Under the pieces are notes generated by a model. It ran no database searches. It was not told where the DNA came from and worked only from the letters and a program-made list of their open reading frames with translations. Positions 46,968 to 55,189 of a stretch of 64,000 nt of DNA are shown here, piece by piece. The position numbers were made by a program, and so were the translations under genes. The stretch's first letter is position 1, and every line of letters begins with the position of its first letter. This stretch comes from Hydrogenophaga sp. (GTDB taxonomy: Bacteria; Pseudomonadota; Gammaproteobacteria; Burkholderiales; Burkholderiaceae_C): contig JACVCO010000013.1 of NCBI GenBank assembly GCA_016741995.1, forward strand, positions 52,017 through 116,016, given 5' to 3'.

Positions 46968-48886
46968 CACCGCTCGTAATCCAGCTTGAGGCGCTGCTGC
47001 AGCGCACGCAACACGCGCAGCGTCTCTTTCAGGATGCGCCGGTCGATGTCGTTGAGCGTGTCCACCGCGATGCGGTTGGGGTTGTCGCCCACGGTGGTCC
47101 CGTCCAGCTGCGCGTGCAAGCGCAGCAACTGCAGGTAATCGAAACCGCCCACCCAGGCCTGGGCTTCGTGCGCCGGCACGCCCAGCAGCGGGCCGACGGC
47201 GTCCAGCCGTTCGCGCGTGCTGGTGGCCTCCACGCCGTGCGCCAGCGCGTACAGGCGCGCCACGTCGACAAAGATCGCCGTGCCCTGCAACTTGATGTCC
47301 AGGGTGTCGTGGCCATCCGCTTCCACCGTGTCGATGTTGCCCAGCCAGTTGAGTGGGGTGGCGCGCTGCAGGCCGTTGAGCGCCAATTGATGGAGGAAGC
47401 GCGGCGTCACGCGCGCGCGGCGCGTGACGAACGCGCGCAACTCGTGTGCCAGCGCTTCGTTGCCCGCCAGCGGGCGGAAGTCGAAAAAGATGCTGGCGTT
47501 GAGCAGGTCCTGTGGCGAGCCGTGCTCGATCCATTCGTCGAAGCGTTCGCGCCACTGCGAGGGCGTCAGGTTGCAGGCCGGGTTGCCGGCCATCACATTG
47601 CCTTTGCACAGCGGGTAGCCGCAATCGTCAAGCGCCTCGTTGACCTCGCGCGCGAACGCCAGGTAGGGCGCGGCCTCGCTGCCCTCCGGGCGGATCAGCG
47701 CGTTGTCCTGATCGGTCGCGATGGTCTGCTCGCTGCGGCCCTCCGAGCCCAGCGCCAGCCAGCAGCAGAGGCTCAGGTCGATACCGTGGCGCTGCGCGGT
47801 CAGCTCCAGCAGGCGCTGGGTGAGCGCGTCGTTGAGGTGGCTGATGAGCGCGGTGAGCTGGCGCGCCTGCACACCCTGGCCGAGCAGCGTGCGCGCAAAG
47901 CGGCGGATGTCGTGCGCCACCACGCGCAAGGCATCCACGCTCGCGGCGTGGCGGATGCCCGAACTCACCTGCTTGAGGCTCAGGCGCTGCAGAGCGAACA
48001 GATCGCGCTCGGACACGATGCCCACCACCCGGCCATCGCGCGTGACCGGCACGTGCCGGATGCCGTGCGCCGACATCGCGAGCGCCGCGTCCTGCGCGGT
48101 GGCGTCGTGGGGCAGGCTGTGCACTGGCGACACCATCACCTGCGACACGGGCGTGTCCAGCGCCGCCTGCGGCAGGGCCACGCGGCCGAGCACGTCGGAC
48201 CGGGTGAGGATGCCCAGCGGCGCGCCGCGCGCGTCCACCACCAGCATGGAGCCGATGCGCTGCTCGTGCATGCGCGTGAGCACGTCGCGCAAGGGCGTCT
48301 CGGGCGCGCAGGTCACCGGTGTCTTGTGGCCCAGCTCGCCCAGCGGCGTCTCCAGCGATTGCTCCGCCAGCGCCTGCGACGAATACGCCACCTGCAGCGC
48401 AGCGCGCGAGAGGTCGAGGAACTTGAGGATGCGGCGGTTGAGGAAATCCCCGAACACGGGGCTCTGCTGTGCCAGCGCGCGCATCGCCTCGGCGCCGATC
48501 ACGAGCACGAAGGTGTCTTCCGTCGCGTGGTACTGCGTGGTGGGCGCCCGTTGCGCGAGCACGGCGCTGATGGGGAACAGGTCGCCCGCCTCGTACTGGA
48601 AGGCACCGCCCGACACATCGGACAGGCCACGCTTGCCGGTGACCGCCCCGCGGCGGATGAAGAACAGCTCGCGCACCGGGCCGTGCCCGGGCGCCACCAC
48701 GGTCTCGCCCGGCGCGTAATAGGCTTGGCGCGACGCGGCCACGAAAGCGGCCACATGGGCCGGATCCATCTCGTTGAACGGCGGATGGCGCTGCAGCTCC
48801 GTGCTCAGGTTGGCCAGCAGGCTGCCGGAGGGGCGCAACGCGTCGGGCACGGCGCCGGTCGACGGGGCATCGCCGCGCTGTGCCAT
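46967..48886 (-). CDS. DUF294 nucleotidyltransferase-like protein with cNMP-binding and CBS domains
   Basis: A 639-residue cytoplasmic protein from ATG 48886. Domains in order: cyclic-nucleotide-binding-like (about residues 25-150, with PGETVVAPGHGPVRELFFIRRG split across strands), two CBS repeats (about 180-305), a DUF294 nucleotidyltransferase-like domain (about 335-470) with LALGSEGRSEQT and TDQDNALI, and a DUF294 C-terminal helical domain (about 500-635). GlnE/GlnD-like NT folds use these G-S and D-x-D residues, so enzyme activity is plausible. It is coupled to the exonuclease gene. Function unknown. Confidence 0.87.
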   Translation of the reverse strand: MAQRGDAPSTGAVPDALRPSGSLLANLSTELQRHPPFNEMDPAHVAAFVAASRQAYYAPGETVVAPGHGPVRELFFIRRGAVTGKRGLSDVSGGAFQYEAGDLFPISAVLAQRAPTTQYHATEDTFVLVIGAEAMRALAQQSPVFGDFLNRRILKFLDLSRAALQVAYSSQALAEQSLETPLGELGHKTPVTCAPETPLRDVLTRMHEQRIGSMLVVDARGAPLGILTRSDVLGRVALPQAALDTPVSQVMVSPVHSLPHDATAQDAALAMSAHGIRHVPVTRDGRVVGIVSERDLFALQRLSLKQVSSGIRHAASVDALRVVAHDIRRFARTLLGQGVQARQLTALISHLNDALTQRLLELTAQRHGIDLSLCCWLALGSEGRSEQTIATDQDNALIRPEGSEAAPYLAFAREVNEALDDCGYPLCKGNVMAGNPACNLTPSQWRERFDEWIEHGSPQDLLNASIFFDFRPLAGNEALAHELRAFVTRRARVTPRFLHQLALNGLQRATPLNWLGNIDTVEADGHDTLDIKLQGTAIFVDVARLYALAHGVEATSTRERLDAVGPLLGVPAHEAQAWVGGFDYLQLLRLHAQLDGTTVGDNPNRIAVDTLNDIDRRILKETLRVLRALQQRLKLDYER

Positions 48887-48894
48887 GCGGGCAC

Positions 48895-49407
48895 TCAGGA
48901 GGGCGTGGTCGGCGGCTCGGGCAGGCTCAGCTCGAACGCCTGGCCATTGCCCGCTGGCGCCAGACGAACCGAGCGCCGCTGCACCGCCTGCAGCACCGCA
49001 CCGCCTTCCAGCGTGGCGCCCACCCGGTAGGGCCGGGGCGGCTGGCCATCGAAGGCGATGAGCGCGGCGCCGCCATCGGCGCGGTCGGCCACGACGCCGA
49101 CCAACTGATACCGGGAAGACAGGGGCGTTGCCGCCGCCGGGCCGGCGACCACCTCGGCGGCCTGGGGTGTGGCGCCCAGCACGCGCGCCAGCGCCGCGGG
49201 TTCGGGGGCCTCGGGCAACCCGGCACTGACCGCCACCGGCGTGAGCGGCGAACGCCCCAGCACCTGCAGCACCCAGTAACCCACGCTCAGGCCGGCGGCC
49301 AGCCAGAGCAGCATGGCCATCACCGCCGGCGTGCGGCGCGGCGTGGCGCCGCTGGCAGCGCCTTCGCCAAGAAACACCGAGTGACCAAAGCCGCGATCTG
49401 TTGCCAT
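48895..49407 (-). CDS. gspC: Type II secretion inner-membrane protein GspC (short)
   Basis: A 170-residue bitopic protein linking the inner-membrane platform to the GspD secretin. One helix (about residues 28-48) is followed by a periplasmic homology region: SSRYQLVGVVADRADGGAALIAFDG and KPYRVG-like PRPYRVGATLEGGAVLQAV. It ends after the HR domain with no PDZ or coiled coil, hence shorter than enterobacterial GspC. It is encoded divergently from the other gsp genes. GATAAT ends 8 nt before its ATG. Confidence 0.85.
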   Translation of the reverse strand: MATDRGFGHSVFLGEGAASGATPRRTPAVMAMLLWLAAGLSVGYWVLQVLGRSPLTPVAVSAGLPEAPEPAALARVLGATPQAAEVVAGPAAATPLSSRYQLVGVVADRADGGAALIAFDGQPPRPYRVGATLEGGAVLQAVQRRSVRLAPAGNGQAFELSLPEPPTTPS

Positions 49408-49459
49408 GACGGCGCATTATCATCGACCGGACCCCGCTGACGCGGCACCGGAGACGCGC

Positions 49460-49900
49460 TTGATTCGACCCTTCTTCCCCGCGCGGCGCGCGTTGCGCCG
49501 CGGCTTCACCCTCATCGAACTCATGGTGGTGCTGGTCATCATCGGCGTGCTGGCCGCGCTCATCGTGCCCAACGTGCTCGACCGCACCGACGATGCGCGC
49601 ATGACCGCCGCGCGCACCGACGTCAACAACCTCATGCAGGCGCTCAAGCTCTACCGGCTGGACAACCAGCGCTACCCGAGCAACGAGCAGGGCCTGGCCG
49701 CGCTGGTGGCCAAGCCCGCCGCCGCCCCGGCGCCGCCGAACTGGCGCCGCTACCTCGACAAGCTGCCCAACGACCCCTGGGGCCGGCCGTACCAGTACCT
49801 CAACCCCGGCGTTCACGGCGAGGTCGACGTGCTCTCGCTCGGGGCCGATGGCCAGGCCGGTGGCGAAGGCCCCAACGCCGACATCGGCAGTTGGCAGTGA
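49460..49900 (+). CDS. gspG: Major pseudopilin GspG
   Basis: Main subunit of the type II secretion pseudopilus. I place the start at TTG 49460, because GGAG lies 6 nt upstream and it gives a normal 15-residue prepilin leader ending in RRG before FTLIELMVVLVIIG (Glu5 conserved). This gives 146-147 residues. An in-frame ATG at 49406 overlaps the gspC start codon and would add 18 residues. The calcium-site and NDPWGRPYQY motif of GspG are present. First gene of gspGHIJKLMNDEF. Confidence 0.92.
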   Translation: MIRPFFPARRALRRGFTLIELMVVLVIIGVLAALIVPNVLDRTDDARMTAARTDVNNLMQALKLYRLDNQRYPSNEQGLAALVAKPAAAPAPPNWRRYLDKLPNDPWGRPYQYLNPGVHGEVDVLSLGADGQAGGEGPNADIGSWQ

Positions 49901-49935
49901 GCCCGGCGGCCGCCTGATGGCCTGCTGAACCTCCC

Positions 49936-50397
49936 ATGCGCGGCCATCACCGGGGCTTCACCCTGCTGGAGATCATGGTGGTGGTGGCCATCGTGGCCCT
50001 GGCCACGGCCAGCGTCACCCTGGCGCTGCGCGACGACAGCGGCACCCGGCTGGAACGCGAAGCCATGCGCCTGACGGCGCTGATCGAATCGGCGCGCGCC
50101 CAATCGCGCACCAGCGGCCTGCCCGTGGTGTGGCGCCCGCGGCCGAACGGCTTCGAGTTCATCGGCCTGCCCACGCCGCGCGAAGGCAACCGCCCGGCCG
50201 GTGTGAGCGACGGCCCGCAGCACTGGCTCAACGAAGACACCGCGGCCCAGGTGCTGCAACCACCCGGCGCCACCGGCCTGGTGCTGGGCCCGGAACCCCT
50301 GATCCCGGCCCAGCGCGTGGTGATCGGCCTGGGCGAGCGGCGCCTGGTGCTGGCCTCCGACGGGCTGGGCCCGTTCGCCGTGGTCAACGAGCCCTGA
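49936..50397 (+). CDS. gspH: Minor pseudopilin GspH
   Basis: A 153-residue minor pseudopilin. The short leader MRGHHRG precedes FTLLEIMVVVAIVALATASV, with conserved Glu5. The soluble domain fits GspH in length. It follows gspG by 35 bp and precedes gspI by 6 bp. It probably joins the I-J-K tip complex to the GspG shaft. Confidence 0.9.
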   Translation: MRGHHRGFTLLEIMVVVAIVALATASVTLALRDDSGTRLEREAMRLTALIESARAQSRTSGLPVVWRPRPNGFEFIGLPTPREGNRPAGVSDGPQHWLNEDTAAQVLQPPGATGLVLGPEPLIPAQRVVIGLGERRLVLASDGLGPFAVVNEP

Positions 50398-50403
50398 CAG
50401 CCC

Positions 50404-50772
50404 ATGAAGCGCGCGCGCGGTTTCACGCTCATCGAAGTGCTGGTCGCCCTGGGTGTGGTCGCGCTCACGCTCACGGCCGGTCTGCAAGCCAGCGGCGCGC
50501 TCACGCGCAATGCCGAGCGCCAGACCGAACAGTGGCTGGCGCAGCTATGCGCCGAGAACGCGCTCGTGGCGCTGCGGCTGCAGCGCCAGTTGCCGGGCAC
50601 AGGTGACAGCGAGGTCGTGTGCGAGCAGGCCAACCGCACGTTGCTGGTGCGCCTGTCGGTTTCGCCCACGCCCAACCCCAACTTCCGGCGCGTGGACGCC
50701 ACCGTGTTGCCGGGCGCCGGCGAGGGTGCGACACGCCTGCTGACGCTCTCCACGGTGCAGGGCCGCTACTGA
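50404..50772 (+). CDS. gspI: Minor pseudopilin GspI
   Basis: A 122-residue pseudopilin of the tip complex. Leader MKRARG, then FTLIEVLVALGVVALT with Glu5. Its short length and the central NALVALRLQRQLPGTGD match the GspI family. It lies 2 bp before gspJ. Confidence 0.9.
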   Translation: MKRARGFTLIEVLVALGVVALTLTAGLQASGALTRNAERQTEQWLAQLCAENALVALRLQRQLPGTGDSEVVCEQANRTLLVRLSVSPTPNPNFRRVDATVLPGAGEGATRLLTLSTVQGRY

Positions 50773-50774
50773 AC

Positions 50775-51485
50775 ATGAGCAGGCGGTCGCGCGGTTTCAC
50801 CCTGGTCGAGCTGCTGGTGGCGCTGGTCATTCTGTCGACCATCGCCATCCTGAGCTGGCGCGCCATCGACGGCATGAGCCGCACGCAGTCGATCACCCAG
50901 TCGCGCGCCGACAGCCTGTTGCGGCTGCAATCGGCCCTGGGCCAATGGAACGCCGACCTCGACGCCCTGATCGACACGCGCGAGGTCAACCCGATCGATT
51001 TCAATGGCCGGGTGCTGCGGCTCACCCGGCGCGACCCGATGGAGACCGGCCTGGACAGCCGCGGCATCCGCGTGGTGGCCTGGGCGCTGCTGTCCAGCCC
51101 CGATGGGCTGCGCTGGTCGCGCTGGCAGTCCGGCCCGCTGCGTCAGCGCGACGAACTCGCGCGCGCCTGGCAACGCGCGAGCGAATGGGCCTCGGGCCGC
51201 GTCAACCCGCCGCCGGCGGGGGGAGACGCCCTGACCTCGCCCACCGCCGACAGCACCATCGCGCTGGTGCGCGCCGAGAGCTGGCAGCTCTACTACCACC
51301 GTGGTGAGGCCTGGACGAACCCGCAATCGGCCGCCGACCGCACGCCGCCCGGCGAGGACAACGTCGTCCCCAACGCCAACCTGCCCAATGGCGTGCGGCT
51401 GCAGCTCACGCTGGGCGGCGATCTGCCCTTGCAAGGCACCCTGTTGCGCGACTGGGTGCGCCCCACGCTGGAGGCCGCGCCGTGA
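50775..51485 (+). CDS. gspJ: Minor pseudopilin GspJ
   Basis: A 236-residue pseudopilin. ATG 50775 gives leader MSRRSRG and FTLVELLVALVILSTIAIL with Glu5. WRAIDGM and RDPMETGLDSRG-type stretches are typical of GspJ. The end overlaps gspK by 4 bp (GTGA). Confidence 0.9.
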   Translation: MSRRSRGFTLVELLVALVILSTIAILSWRAIDGMSRTQSITQSRADSLLRLQSALGQWNADLDALIDTREVNPIDFNGRVLRLTRRDPMETGLDSRGIRVVAWALLSSPDGLRWSRWQSGPLRQRDELARAWQRASEWASGRVNPPPAGGDALTSPTADSTIALVRAESWQLYYHRGEAWTNPQSAADRTPPGEDNVVPNANLPNGVRLQLTLGGDLPLQGTLLRDWVRPTLEAAP

Positions 51486-52456
51486 AGCCGTTGCGCCCCC
51501 AGCGCGGCGCCGCCTTGTTGCTGGCGATGCTCACCGTCACGCTGGTGGCCGCGCTGGCGGCCAGCGCGGCGTGGCAGCAGTGGCGCGCGATCGAGATCGA
51601 GCGCGCCGAGCGCCAGCGGGCCCAGGCCGCGTGGATCCTCGTGGGGGCGCTGGACTGGGCACGCCTGATCCTGCGCGAAGACGCGCGCGGCAACCAGACC
51701 AGCGGCAACCCCGACCACCTCGGCGAACCCTGGGCGCTGCCTCTCGAAGAAGCCCGGCTGGCCAGCTTTCTGGCCGCCGACCGCGACAACAGCGCCGCCA
51801 GCGTGCTGCAGGCCTTCCTGTCGGGCGAGATGACCGACCTGCAATCGCGGCTGAACTTCAACAACGTGATCCGCCGCAAGGAAGGCGAAACGCAGACGGT
51901 GGAGCTCTCCGAGCCCGACATGGCGGCCCTGCAGCGCCTCTACGAGAGCCTGGGCCTGCCGGTGAGCGAGTTGCAGGCCGCTGCCAACGAGCTGCTGCAC
52001 ACCACCCGCCTGGCGCTGACCGACCCGCAGCCTTCGCGCTCGGCCTTGCTGCCGGCCAAGTTCTCGCAACTGGCCTGGCTGGGCATTTCGCGCGACAGTC
52101 TGGCACGGCTCGAACCGCACCTCACCGTGCTGCCCCAGCGCACCGTCCTCAACATCAACACCGCCAGCGCGGAGGCCCTGGCCGCTTCCTCCCCCGGGCT
52201 GGACCTGGCCCGCGCGCGTCGACTGATCAGCGCCCGCGAGCGCACCCCCTTCCTCTCGATCGGCGATGCGGCCAAGGTGCTGGGCGAGAGCGAGATCCCC
52301 CAGATTGCCGACCAGTACCACGGCGTTCGCAGCGACTACTTCGAGGTGCGCGGCCGGCTGCGGCTGGACGACACCATCATCGAAGAGCGCTCGCTCGTGG
52401 TGCGGCGCAACCTGGATGTGCGCATCGTCTGGCGCGAACGCTTCACCCGCCGTTGA
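51482..52456 (+). CDS. gspK: Minor pseudopilin GspK
   Basis: A 324-residue tip pseudopilin with GTG start at 51482. The leader MKPLRPQRG precedes AALLLAMLTVTLVAALAA; as usual for GspK the Glu5 is absent. The large alpha domain follows, with NINTASAEALAASSPGLDLARA, a helix-hairpin-helix-like insert seen in GspK. It ends 88 bp before gspL. Confidence 0.92.
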   Translation: MKPLRPQRGAALLLAMLTVTLVAALAASAAWQQWRAIEIERAERQRAQAAWILVGALDWARLILREDARGNQTSGNPDHLGEPWALPLEEARLASFLAADRDNSAASVLQAFLSGEMTDLQSRLNFNNVIRRKEGETQTVELSEPDMAALQRLYESLGLPVSELQAAANELLHTTRLALTDPQPSRSALLPAKFSQLAWLGISRDSLARLEPHLTVLPQRTVLNINTASAEALAASSPGLDLARARRLISARERTPFLSIGDAAKVLGESEIPQIADQYHGVRSDYFEVRGRLRLDDTIIEERSLVVRRNLDVRIVWRERFTRR

Positions 52457-52544
52457 AGCCGCCACGCAACGCCGCCCGGGTGTTTCTGGGGGGTTTGTCG
52501 CACAGCGTCCCTAGAATGGCCGGTTCCACTCTCTGAAAACTTCC

Positions 52545-53828
52545 GTGCTCATCGTCACGCCCGTCGACCGCCTCGCCAGCCCCAGCGCGGCATCCACGCT
52601 GCTGCAGTGGGTGCGCAGCGCCGACGGCCAACACCCCGATGACCACGGCGAATGCGCGATCGACCTGTTGCCGCGCGACGAGGAACTGGTGCTGGCGCTG
52701 GCCCCGCGCGCGATCTCTTGGCACCGCATCGCGCTGCCCCGCGTCAGCGGCCCGCGCCTGCGCGCGGCCCTCGACGGCCTGCTGGAAGACCGCGTGCTCA
52801 GCGAAGTGGGTGCGCTGCACCACGCCCTAGAGCCCGACGGACGCCCTGGCCAGCCCGTGTGGGTGGCCTGCACCGACCGAGAACAGCTGCGCGGCTGGGT
52901 CCGCGCCCTCGAAACTTCGGGCCGCCCGGTGGCGCGCATCGCCCCCCTGGTCTGGCCCATGGTCTCGGCCGCGGCGCCATCGGCCGCGGGCGCCACGCGC
53001 AGCTTCGCCATGGACGCCCCCAGCCTGCTTCACTGGGCCCACATCGACGAGCAACAGGCCTGGCTCGTCAGCGCCAGCCCGCTGGGCGTGAGTTGCGTGG
53101 CGCTGCAGGAGGGTGCAGGCACCTTGCCGCTGTCGGCCCTGATCCCTGGAGCCTCCGACCACCAGGAAGCGGCCCGCAGCCTGGACGTCTGGCTGGCCGA
53201 TCCGCTGGTGACCGAACTGGCCGAGCGCGTGCTGCAGCGCCACTTCGACCCGGTGGCGCCCGAACAATGGCTGCTGCGCGCCGGCCAGACCGACTGGAAC
53301 CTCGCCCAGTTCGACCTCAGCCTCTCCTCCAACGCGCGGCGCAGCCAGCGACTGCGCCGCGCCTGGCGCCAGTTCCGCAGCGCGCCCGCCTGGCGCCCCG
53401 CGCGCTGGGGCCTGGCGGCGCTGCTGGTGGCCCAGCTCATCGGCCTGAACCTTGTGGCCTGGCAGGAGGAGCGCAGCCTGCAGGCCAAGCACGACGCCGC
53501 GCGGCAGGCGCTGACCGAAGCCTTTCCCAACGTCACCCTCGTGATCGACGCCCCGGTGCAGATGCAACGCGAGGTCGCGCGCCTGCAGCAGGCCAGCGGC
53601 CACCTCGCCAGCGGCGACATGGAAACGCTGCTCGGCGCCATCGACCGCGCCGCAGGCACCGAGCCGATCACGCCGACGCGCATCGCCTACGACGCCAACG
53701 GCCTGCGCCTGTCGGGCTGGCGCGCGGGCGAAGAACAGGTGCGCGCCCTGCAACAGAGCCTGCAATCGGCCGGCTGGCGCAGCCGCTTCGACGGCAACGA
53801 GCTCACGCTCCAGCCCCCCCAACCCTGA
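52545..53828 (+). CDS. gspL: Type II secretion protein GspL
   Basis: A 427-residue bitopic platform protein with a GTG start at 52545. A cytoplasmic actin-like domain (about residues 1-270) binds the GspE ATPase. One helix (about 287-306, WGLAALLVAQLIGLNLVAW) leads to the periplasmic ferredoxin-like domain. A TAGAAT hexamer at 52512-52517 in the 88-bp gap after gspK could be an internal promoter, but no good -35 accompanies it. Confidence 0.88.
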   Translation: MLIVTPVDRLASPSAASTLLQWVRSADGQHPDDHGECAIDLLPRDEELVLALAPRAISWHRIALPRVSGPRLRAALDGLLEDRVLSEVGALHHALEPDGRPGQPVWVACTDREQLRGWVRALETSGRPVARIAPLVWPMVSAAAPSAAGATRSFAMDAPSLLHWAHIDEQQAWLVSASPLGVSCVALQEGAGTLPLSALIPGASDHQEAARSLDVWLADPLVTELAERVLQRHFDPVAPEQWLLRAGQTDWNLAQFDLSLSSNARRSQRLRRAWRQFRSAPAWRPARWGLAALLVAQLIGLNLVAWQEERSLQAKHDAARQALTEAFPNVTLVIDAPVQMQREVARLQQASGHLASGDMETLLGAIDRAAGTEPITPTRIAYDANGLRLSGWRAGEEQVRALQQSLQSAGWRSRFDGNELTLQPPQP

Positions 53829-53830
53829 CC

Positions 53831-54361
53831 ATGGCCACGAGCGACACCCCCTCCACCACCCGCGGCCTGGCCGCCGCCTCGGCCTGGCTGGCCGGCCTGT
53901 CGCCGCGCGAACGCCGCGGGGTGGTGATCGCCGCGGCCGCGCTCGGCCTGGGCCTGCTGTGGTGGCTGGCCATCGCGCCCGCCTGGCAGACCCTGCGCAG
54001 CGCCCCGGCACGCCACGCCACCGCCGACGCCCAACTGACCCGCATGCAACAGCTCGCGCAGCAGGCCATCGCCCTGCGCGCGCAATCCAGCGCCGCCGCA
54101 CCGGCGCGCGACGAAGCCTTGCGCGCACTCGAAGCGGCCACCGCCGGGCTGGGCGGCAACGCCCAGATCAGCGTGGTCGGCGACCGCGCCACGCTGGCCC
54201 TGCGCCAGACCGCGCCGGCCGCCCTGGCTCAGTGGCTGCAGCAGGTGCGCAACAACGCCCGGCTGCTACCGGTCGAATCCCAGCTCACGCGCGACGCCGC
54301 CTCCGGCGGCTGGACCGGCACCCTCGTGGTGGCCGGCCCGCCATTGGCCACCGGTAACTGA
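53831..54361 (+). CDS. gspM: Type II secretion protein GspM
   Basis: A 176-residue partner of GspL. ATG 53831, 2 bp after gspL. A cytoplasmic tail of about 28 residues with SPRERRG, one helix (about 30-50, VVIAAAALGLGLLWWLAIAP), a coiled segment and a small periplasmic domain. Sequence conservation is low, as usual for GspM. Confidence 0.86.
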   Translation: MATSDTPSTTRGLAAASAWLAGLSPRERRGVVIAAAALGLGLLWWLAIAPAWQTLRSAPARHATADAQLTRMQQLAQQAIALRAQSSAAAPARDEALRALEAATAGLGGNAQISVVGDRATLALRQTAPAALAQWLQQVRNNARLLPVESQLTRDAASGGWTGTLVVAGPPLATGN

Positions 54362-54368
54362 GCCGAAC

Positions 54369-55160
54369 ATGGGCCCCGCCGCCATCCAGCGCCTTGCCAT
54401 CGTCGCCGCCGTGCTGGGCACGCTGCTCGCGTTGCTGCTGTTCGCGCCCGCGCGCTGGCTGGCCGACGCCGTCAGCCGCGCCAGCGGCGGGCAGGTACAG
54501 CTCGTCAACGCCAGCGGCACCGTGTGGCGGGGCCGGGCGGACGTGCTGTTCACCGGCGGCGAAGGCAGCCGCACCACCAGTGCCTTGCCCGAAGGGCTGG
54601 CGTGGCGCCTGCGCCCGGCCTGGCACGGCGGGCCGGCCCTGGCGCTTGGCCTGAATGCCCCCTGCTGCACCCCGCAACCGCTGCAACTGCACCTGCGCCC
54701 CGGCCTGAGCGAAACCAGGCTCGACATGGCCGCGTTCGAGAGCCGCTGGCCGGCCGGGCTGCTCGCCGGGCTGGGCACGCCCTGGAACACCTTGCGGCTC
54801 GAAGGCACCATCGCGCTCAAGAGCAACGGCCTCGGCATGGCCATGGCCAGTGGCCGCCTGCAACTGCAGGGCGGGCTCGACATCGACGCCATCGACCTCG
54901 CCTCCCGGCTGTCCAGCATCCGCCCGCTCGGCAGCTACCGCGCGCAACTGCGCGCCGACGCCGATGGCCACACCGCGCGGCTCGACCTCAGCACCACCAG
55001 CGGCGCCCTGCTGCTGCAGGGCCAGGGCCAATGGGTGGGTGGGCGGCTGCGCTTCGCGGGCGATGCCCAGGCCGCGCCCGGCAGCGAACTCGCCCTCACC
55101 AACCTGCTCAACATCGTGGGCCGCCGCGACGGCCCACGCTCGGTCATCACCATCGGTTGA
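54369..55160 (+). CDS. gspN: Type II secretion protein GspN
   Basis: A 263-residue protein with one N-terminal helix (about residues 7-27, LAIVAAVLGTLLALLLFAPA) and a beta-rich periplasmic remainder. Its position between gspM and gspD and the stretch VQLVNASGTVWRGRADVLF match GspN. CCTPQPLQLHL includes a vicinal cysteine pair. GspN is dispensable in several systems and its role is unclear. Confidence 0.85.
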   Translation: MGPAAIQRLAIVAAVLGTLLALLLFAPARWLADAVSRASGGQVQLVNASGTVWRGRADVLFTGGEGSRTTSALPEGLAWRLRPAWHGGPALALGLNAPCCTPQPLQLHLRPGLSETRLDMAAFESRWPAGLLAGLGTPWNTLRLEGTIALKSNGLGMAMASGRLQLQGGLDIDAIDLASRLSSIRPLGSYRAQLRADADGHTARLDLSTTSGALLLQGQGQWVGGRLRFAGDAQAAPGSELALTNLLNIVGRRDGPRSVITIG

Positions 55161-55189
55161 TGACGACCTCCACACGATAGGATCGCGCC

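Noticed and set aside
49406..49459. ATG 49406 as the gspG start
   Set aside because: It gives a 33-residue leader. TTG 49460 has a GGAG at proper spacing and yields a usual prepilin leader. The longer start cannot be fully excluded.
48887..49816. In-frame upstream extension of the DUF294 gene to 949 codons
   Set aside because: It would run through gspC and antisense to gspG. ATG 48886 gives the complete domain set.
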